Origin: an uncultured Limnohabitans sp.
GTDB lineage: Bacteria; Pseudomonadota; Gammaproteobacteria; Burkholderiales; Burkholderiaceae_C
DNA: 11,041 bases
Direction: 5' to 3'
NCBI GenBank assembly: GCA_937928195.1
Contig: CALEYZ010000145.1
Span: forward strand, 1-11,041
In this document: one piece after another, positions 7,393 through 11,041 of the stretch
Numbering within the stretch: the first letter of the stretch is position 1
Layout of the letters: every line of letters begins with the position of its first letter
Made by a program: the position numbers and the translations under genes
The notes under the pieces: generated by a model
What the model was told of the DNA's origin: nothing
What the model saw: only the letters and a program-made list of their open reading frames with translations
Database searches by the model: none

Positions 7393-7404
7393 AGCCCGAA
7401 GACC

Positions 7405-8346
7405 TCAGCCCATGGCGGCGCGCTGACGCTCCATGAAGTCTTGGTAAGTGTCAATGCCGCGCATTTGCAAAATGGTGTTGCGCACCGCCGCCTCCACCAG
7501 CACCGCGATGTTGCGACCCGCCACCACCTGAATCACCACCTTGCGCACTGGAATGCCCAGCACGTCTTGGGTGAGGGGTTCGGTGGGGATGCGTTCGTAA
7601 TCGCGCTCAAAATTCTCACGCCGGACCAAGTGAACGATGAGCTTCAGGCGCATTTTGCGTCGCACCGCAGTTTCACCAAAAATGCCGCGAATGTCGAGCA
7701 AACCAATGCCGCGCACTTCCAACAAGTTTTGCAAGAGTTCGGGACAGCGCGCTTCAATGGTGGTTTGGTTGATGCGGAACAAGTCGACCGCATCGTCTGC
7801 AACCAAGCCATTGCCACGAGAAATCAGCTCCAAACCCAGCTCGCTTTTGCCCAAACCCGACTCGCCGGTGATCAACACGCCCAAGCCCAAAATGTCCATG
7901 AACACACCGTGCATGGTGGTGCGGTCGGCAAAATGTTTGGACAAATAGGCACGCAACACATCAATGACGAAGGCCGAGGACTCTGGCGTGGCAAACATCG
8001 GGATTTGCGCTCGTTCACACACACGCAGCAAGGCCTCGGGTGCCGTTTGGCCATCGGCCAAGACCAACACGGGGGGCTCTAAGGTCACGATGCGCGAGAC
8101 CCGTCGAATGCAATCCTCTTCGGAGCCTCGCATCAGGTAGGCCACTTCACGCTCACCCAAAATTTGGACACGGTAAGGATGGATGTAATTCAGGTAGCCC
8201 ACCAAGTCGGCACCAGAGCGTGCCGCACGGACGGCCACTTCATCGAATCGGCGCTCGGAAGCGCCTAGGCCTGCAATCCACTGCCACTTGAGTTTGCCTC
8301 GGTGGTCTTCAAACAGCGCATCGGCGCTGACAGCGGTAGGCTTCAT
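7405..8346 (-). CDS. hprK: HPr kinase/phosphorylase
   Basis: HprK phosphorylates HPr on a serine using ATP or pyrophosphate and can reverse this, so it sets the signalling state of the phosphotransferase system. The protein has 313 residues. The N-terminal domain (about 1-130) is the variable HprK regulatory fold. The catalytic domain has the conserved HGVFMDILG (His146), the P-loop GESGLGKS at 161-168, VADDAVDLF (182-190) as the magnesium-binding strand, and the HprK signature LLEVRGIGLLDIRGIFG at 208-224. In proteobacteria that lack sugar-importing PTS, HprK acts in the regulatory nitrogen-PTS branch, which fits the adjacent ptsN. The start at 8346 has GAGG (8352-8355) five bases upstream. 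It follows ptsN by 36 bases. ptsH and ptsI are not in the window, and no rapZ follows. Confidence 0.96.
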   Translation of the reverse strand: MKPTAVSADALFEDHRGKLKWQWIAGLGASERRFDEVAVRAARSGADLVGYLNYIHPYRVQILGEREVAYLMRGSEEDCIRRVSRIVTLEPPVLVLADGQTAPEALLRVCERAQIPMFATPESSAFVIDVLRAYLSKHFADRTTMHGVFMDILGLGVLITGESGLGKSELGLELISRGNGLVADDAVDLFRINQTTIEARCPELLQNLLEVRGIGLLDIRGIFGETAVRRKMRLKLIVHLVRRENFERDYERIPTEPLTQDVLGIPVRKVVIQVVAGRNIAVLVEAAVRNTILQMRGIDTYQDFMERQRAAMG

Positions 8347-8382
8347 CGCAACCTCGTTTCGTTGGGAACTTTAGGGAAGGGC

Positions 8383-8844
8383 TTAGCTGGCGGGTGACCA
8401 ACCAGCGATCAAGCTGTGCAAAGCGTCTGCGCTGGCGCTGCTGATCAGACCGTCGCGCAAGCTGGCGTTGCTGAGCAACTCGGCAATTTCAGACAAGATT
8501 TCCAGATGCTTTTGGGTGGCCGCCTCAGGCACCAGCAAAAAAATCAACAACTTGACGGGTTGCTCGTCAGGGGCGTCAAAGCCAATCGACTGCGCCAACT
8601 GGAAGACGGCCGCCATGGGTGACTTGAGTCCCTTGATCCGGCCATGCGGAATGGCCACACCGTGCCCAAGGCCAGTTGAGCCCAAACGCTCGCGCGCAAA
8701 CAAACTGTCGGTGACCAGCGCTCGCGAGAGCCCATGCAAGTTCTCGAACAACAAGCCTGCCTCTTCAAAAGCACGCTTCTTGCTGGTGGCATCAACGCCA
8801 ACCAGCACTTGTTCAACGGGGAGGATGGCAGCAAGTCTGTTCAT
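8383..8844 (-). CDS. ptsN: nitrogen-regulatory PTS enzyme IIA (EIIA-Ntr)
   Basis: PtsN receives a phosphate from HPr/NPr on a histidine and acts as a signalling protein, not a sugar transporter. In other bacteria it controls potassium transport, kinases and stress responses. The protein has 153 residues and is a single EIIA domain of the mannitol/fructose type. The active-site motif GLGHGVAIPHGR is at 58-69, and His67 is the expected phosphorylated residue (E. coli His73). The conserved LLIFLLVPEAATQKHLEILSEIA stretch follows at about 98-120. It lies between hpf and hprK, the usual neighbours. A terminator separates it from hpf, so it may depend partly on its own promoter or on read-through. 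A CATAAT element at 8856-8861 is the only -10-like candidate, with no -35 and almost no leader. No clear Shine-Dalgarno is present. Confidence 0.95.
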   Translation of the reverse strand: MNRLAAILPVEQVLVGVDATSKKRAFEEAGLLFENLHGLSRALVTDSLFARERLGSTGLGHGVAIPHGRIKGLKSPMAAVFQLAQSIGFDAPDEQPVKLLIFLLVPEAATQKHLEILSEIAELLSNASLRDGLISSASADALHSLIAGWSPAS

Positions 8845-8860
8845 ATCGAGGGCGGATTAT

Positions 8861-8908
8861 GCACCCTCAGGAAGCTCAGGACGAAAAAAACCGCACCTCG
8901 GAGGGTGC
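8861..8908. repeat. 8-bp inverted repeat that competes with the hpf terminator stem
   Basis: GCACCCTC at 8861-8868 is the exact reverse complement of GAGGGTGC at 8901-8908. The second arm overlaps the upstream arm of the hpf terminator as read on the minus strand. In a read-through transcript the two pairings exclude each other. The far arm is transcribed after the terminator, so this is not a standard attenuator. The match is short, so chance is possible. Confidence 0.35.
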
Positions 8909-8910
8909 GG
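8884..8910 (-). terminator. intrinsic terminator after hpf
   Basis: On the minus strand, CCGCACC and GGTGCGG form a seven-base, GC-rich perfect stem (arms at 8904-8910 and 8891-8897) around a six-base loop. The stem is followed at once by seven T residues (8890-8884). It lies 33 bases after the hpf stop and 39 bases before the ptsN start. This is a textbook Rho-independent terminator for hpf, probably leaky if ptsN and hprK are still read from the hpf promoter. Confidence 0.85.
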
Positions 8911-8943
8911 CTGGGTCTGGTCCAAGGAAATGACAAAGAAATT

Positions 8944-9273
8944 TCACATCATGCGCTTGGGTGCGCTGTGATGGTGGTCCGTGATTCGGTCTTTGTGCTT
9001 GATCACTTGCCGGTCCAGTTTGTCGACCAACTCGTCCACCGCCGCATACAAATCTTCATGGGCACTTTCAGCAAAGAGATCACTGCCCTTCACATGGATA
9101 TTGCACTCAGCGCGCTGACGTTTTTCCTTTTCCTTTTGTTTTTCAACAGTGAGCAATACTTTGACATCGACCACTTGGTCAAAATGTCGCGTGATGCGGT
9201 CCAATTTACCCGTCACATAAGTTCGCAAGGCGGGTGTCACTTCAAGATGATGACCGCTGATCGTGAGATTCAT
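8944..9273 (-). CDS. hpf: ribosome hibernation-promoting factor HPF (short form)
   Basis: HPF binds the 30S decoding region in stationary phase and helps form inactive ribosome dimers. The protein has 109 residues, a single S30AE domain, so it is the short form; the long form has about 190 residues with an extra dimerisation domain. Family features include MNLTISGHHLEVTPALRTYV at 1-20, KLDRITRHFD (23-32), the strand VDVKVLLTVEK (35-45) and ESAHEDLYAAVDELVDKLDRQ (69-89). The tail is histidine- and basic-rich (KHKDRITDHHHSAPKRMM). A strong AGGAGG ribosome binding site is six bases before the ATG. In many proteobacteria hpf lies between rpoN and ptsN; here an MFS gene, not rpoN, lies upstream. 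Transcription probably ends at the terminator 33 bases after its stop. Confidence 0.95.
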   Translation of the reverse strand: MNLTISGHHLEVTPALRTYVTGKLDRITRHFDQVVDVKVLLTVEKQKEKEKRQRAECNIHVKGSDLFAESAHEDLYAAVDELVDKLDRQVIKHKDRITDHHHSAPKRMM

Positions 9274-9279
9274 AAATAG

Positions 9280-9285
9280 CCTCCT
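9280..9285 (-). promoter_or_regulatory. strong Shine-Dalgarno of hpf
   Basis: Read on the minus strand this is AGGAGG, six bases before the hpf ATG. It is the only consensus ribosome binding site among the starts examined in this window, consistent with very high translation of HPF when induced. It also fixes the start codon at 9273. Confidence 0.85.
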
Positions 9286-9303
9286 GATGCTCTCTTAGTT
9301 GAA

Positions 9304-9334
9304 CAACCACCGCCACCCAAGTGGTGGTGGGTTG
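9304..9334 (-). promoter_or_regulatory. hairpin in the hpf 5' leader
   Basis: The arms are CAAC-CACC-G-CCAC (9304-9316) and GTGG-T-GGTG-G-GTTG (9321-9334) around a four-base loop. They give twelve Watson-Crick pairs with one single-base bulge (9330) and one mismatched position (9312/9325). No T-run follows on either strand, so it is not an intrinsic terminator. It lies 18 bases upstream of the hpf Shine-Dalgarno. With the candidate promoter below, transcription would begin at its first base, which suggests an mRNA-stabilising or regulatory stem at the 5' end. Confidence 0.5.
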
Positions 9335-9339
9335 AATCC

Positions 9340-9368
9340 ACTATGCGCCCCGCATTTGAGAAAAGCAA
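9340..9368 (-). promoter_or_regulatory. candidate sigma-70-type promoter of hpf
   Basis: On the minus strand TTGCTT (9363-9368) and CATAGT (9340-9345) are separated by exactly 17 bases. Agreement with consensus is three and four of six bases, so the match is modest. The start of transcription would fall near 9333, giving a leader of about 60 bases that begins at the hairpin 9304-9334. The -35 element overlaps the last stem arm of the putative MFS terminator. Confidence 0.35.
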
Positions 9369-9397
9369 GCAGGGCCTGTTAAGCCCTCGAACTTGCT
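9361..9397 (-). terminator. probable terminator after the MFS transporter gene
   Basis: On the minus strand, an outer stem AGCAAG/CTTGCT (9392-9397 with 9364-9369) and an inner stem AGGGC/GCCCT (9383-9387 with 9371-9375) enclose a seven-base loop. They are separated by an unequal internal loop. The sequence continues as TTTTCTC, a weak T-run. It lies 56 bases after the MFS stop codon, a reasonable place to end that transcript before the hpf promoter. The T-run is short, so efficiency may be low. Confidence 0.5.
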
Positions 9398-9453
9398 CGG
9401 GAGTTCACTTTTTCAAGCAAAAAGCTGATAAATTCCCATCTTGAAGCCAAAGC

Positions 9454-10680
9454 CTAATTTGTCGCTGCGCCATGCAGTCTCAGTTTGGACGAGAGTACAA
9501 AGCTCAACACACTGGCACAGCCCCCCACCAAAGCCGACACCCAATAGTGGGTCAAATGCCCATCGCCGTCGCGCCCCAAGATCAGGCCGCCCACCAACGC
9601 TGCCATGCCCATGGCCAAAGATTGCACGGCCGAATTCAAGGTCATGAAACTGCCGCGCCTTTGCGGATTGGCTGAGGCACCAATGAGCGCCATGCCGGGA
9701 ATCATGCGGCCACTCATCACCACAAACAGCAGCGACGACACCACCAACACCCCGGCAATGGGCAATGCCGCTGACAAGGTCATGCCCAACAGCGGCAAAG
9801 GCATCAGCAAGGCCAGTCGACGAAACGCATAAGCCTTGCCTGCGCGGTCAGCCCAGCGGCCAATCCAACGTGCTGTGAGCAAGGTGCTGACGCCGCCAAA
9901 AAGGTAAACGTAAGGAATGTCCGCAGGATGGAACCCCGCATTGGCCTGCAAATACAGGGTGATGTAGGGAATGACGGCAAAGCCAGCGAACACCATGCTG
10001 GCCGACATGGCAAAGGCGCGCAGGTGATTGGGGTCGCTCAACACGGCCCGCAAATTGGCCACAATGACCCGCAGCGCATTGCCTTCGGTGTGCGCTTGGA
10101 CATGCCCTTTCAAACTGGGCAAAGTTTGGCTGGCGCCCAATGCAAAGACTGCCACCATGGCGGCGATGGCCAGAAAGGGGGCGTGCCAGTTGAAGTGCGA
10201 GACCAAAAACAAGGCCAAGGGCACACCTGCCACGGTGGCCACGGAGAAGGAGGTCATGACCAAACTCATGGCCCGTCCTCTTCGTTCGAAAGGCACGACC
10301 TCCGCCACGATGGTTTGCGAGAGCGCCATCAACACCCCGCCAAAGAAGCCCGAAGCCACCCGGGCAGCCATCAACCAGCCAAATGACGGCGCCAAACTGC
10401 ATGCAAAAGCCGCCACACCGAACAATGGGTAGAGGGTCAGCATCATGCGTTTGCGACCAAATCGATCAATGTAGGTCGAGGCCAAAAAGCCTGACAAGCC
10501 CGCTGAGAAGGTGTATGCGGACACCAAGAAGCCAAACTGACTGGCCGATATGCCAAACAGTTGTGTCAATTGAGGGCCTAATGGCATCATGATCATGAAG
10601 TCCAGCACGCTGGTGAATTGGATGCTGGCCAAGGTCAGCAGTAACCAGCGCTCGCGCTTTGGCGTCAAATGTGTCGTCAT
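9454..10680 (-). CDS. MFS transporter, DHA1-like drug/metabolite efflux family
   Basis: This is a proton-linked major facilitator transporter of the inner membrane, of unknown substrate. The protein has 408 residues, the usual size for a 12-helix MFS exporter. Helix 1 has QFTSVLDFMIMMPLGPQL (21-38), with the acidic residue Asp27 common in DHA1 members. Motif A, between helices 2 and 3, reads YIDRFGRKRMM (70-80). The helix 4 region is ARVASGFFGGVLMALSQTIVAEVVP (106-130), and a motif-C-like VAGVPLALFL (150-159) is in helix 5. A weaker motif A copy, GRWADRAGKAYAF (274-286), marks the second half, after a charged loop around 185-220. The start at 10680 is supported by AGGA about ten bases upstream. 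It diverges from the patatin gene; nothing here identifies its substrate, so no symbol is given. Confidence 0.88.
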   Translation of the reverse strand: MTTHLTPKRERWLLLTLASIQFTSVLDFMIMMPLGPQLTQLFGISASQFGFLVSAYTFSAGLSGFLASTYIDRFGRKRMMLTLYPLFGVAAFACSLAPSFGWLMAARVASGFFGGVLMALSQTIVAEVVPFERRGRAMSLVMTSFSVATVAGVPLALFLVSHFNWHAPFLAIAAMVAVFALGASQTLPSLKGHVQAHTEGNALRVIVANLRAVLSDPNHLRAFAMSASMVFAGFAVIPYITLYLQANAGFHPADIPYVYLFGGVSTLLTARWIGRWADRAGKAYAFRRLALLMPLPLLGMTLSAALPIAGVLVVSSLLFVVMSGRMIPGMALIGASANPQRRGSFMTLNSAVQSLAMGMAALVGGLILGRDGDGHLTHYWVSALVGGCASVLSFVLSSKLRLHGAATN

Positions 10681-10718
10681 CTATGGTGTTCCTGTCATCC
10701 TGACTCTATCATTCGGGC
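10681..10718. promoter_or_regulatory. 38-bp divergent intergenic region between MFS and patatin genes
   Basis: Only 38 bases separate the two start codons, too few for two complete independent promoters. At least one promoter must extend into the opposite coding sequence. No convincing -35/-10 pair is seen on either strand. An in-frame TGA at 10701-10703 bounds the patatin start. Confidence 0.4.
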
Positions 10719-11041
10719 ATGCACCTGGATGACCTCATTCGCAATGTCCCTTCGGATGGGCACATCAAAGCAACCCAACCCCGCATCACACGCGGCTTGG
10801 TGCTCATGGGTGGCGGCGCCAGAACGGCTTATCAGGCCGGTGCACTTCAAGCGCTGGCGCAGTTGCTGTCGAATCAACACGCCAACCATCATGCAGGCGC
10901 AGCGACAGGGCCGGCATTTCCCTTTCAAATTTTGGTGGGCACATCGGCTGGCGCACTCAATGCCACCTATCTTGCCAGCCGGGCCTTGGATGGCCTAGAG
11001 GCCCTCACCGGCCTTGGCGAGTTTTGGCACGGCCTGCACTC
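10719..11041 (+). CDS. patatin-like phospholipase, 3' end beyond the window
   Basis: This is the N-terminal 107 codons of a patatin-family lipid acyl hydrolase, a serine esterase using a Ser-Asp dyad. The glycine-rich oxyanion loop GGGARTAYQAGAL is at 31-43. The nucleophile elbow GTSAGA is at 74-79, with Ser76 as the expected catalytic serine. The catalytic aspartate (usually in a DGG/DGA motif) lies beyond the window. The start is constrained: an in-frame TGA lies six codons upstream of ATG 10719, and the next ATG (10806) is inside the conserved loop. No clear Shine-Dalgarno is visible. About 30 residues precede the domain. A histidine/alanine-rich insert (NQHANHHAGAATG, 52-64) separates the two motifs. 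Family members act on membrane phospholipids or as secreted toxins; no signal peptide is seen, so a cytoplasmic or membrane-associated housekeeping enzyme is more likely. Confidence 0.88.
   Translation, partial: MHLDDLIRNVPSDGHIKATQPRITRGLVLMGGGARTAYQAGALQALAQLLSNQHANHHAGAATGPAFPFQILVGTSAGALNATYLASRALDGLEALTGLGEFWHGLH

Noticed and set aside
8856..8861. CATAAT on the minus strand as a ptsN promoter
   Set aside because: It has five of six -10 bases but no -35 match, and would leave a leader of only about five bases without a ribosome site.
11027..11040. TGGCAC followed closely by TGC, resembling a sigma-54 promoter
   Set aside because: It is inside the patatin coding sequence and the spacing to the second element is wrong.
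1..11041. A hidden defence, mobile or otherwise novel gene system
   Set aside because: Nearly every base is covered by recognisable core genes with consistent codon use. There are no integrase, transposase, toxin-antitoxin or repeat-array signs.

Overview
The window looks like an ordinary stretch of core chromosome from a betaproteobacterium, most likely order Burkholderiales and probably close to Comamonadaceae. This rests on gene content and order: a fur/bamE divergent pair, dapB-exbB-exbD-leuS-lptE-holA, and an hpf-ptsN-hprK nitrogen-PTS cluster that includes HPr kinase. It also rests on moderately GC-rich DNA with matching codon use throughout. The genus assignment is inference. There is no tRNA, rRNA, CRISPR array, insertion sequence or phage gene, and I see no new multi-gene system.

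Left part (1-6864), minus strand: seven genes point the same way with gaps of 8-61 bases: bamE, dapB, exbB, exbD, leuS, lptE and holA, which runs off the left edge. They probably form one long operon. It mixes outer-membrane assembly (BamE for proteins, LptE for lipopolysaccharide), peptidoglycan/lysine precursor synthesis (DapB), a proton-driven inner-membrane motor (ExbB/ExbD), leucine charging of tRNA (LeuRS) and the clamp-loader delta subunit (HolA).

Middle (6865-9453): fur is on the plus strand, divergent from bamE, with a nearly perfect 18-bp dyad just before its start codon. fur runs tail-to-tail into hprK. hprK, ptsN and hpf lie on the minus strand in the transcription order hpf, ptsN, hprK. 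A clear intrinsic terminator separates hpf from ptsN. hpf has a strong ribosome binding site, a hairpin in its leader, and a plausible promoter that would place that hairpin at the very 5' end of the mRNA. The usual flanking partners rpoN and rapZ are absent.

Right part (9454-11041): a 12-helix MFS transporter (minus) and a patatin-like phospholipase (plus, cut by the right edge) diverge from a 38-base gap.

The most useful second looks are the fur-proximal dyad, the hpf leader, the hpf/ptsN terminator with its alternative pairing arm, and the Tat-like signal on LptE.
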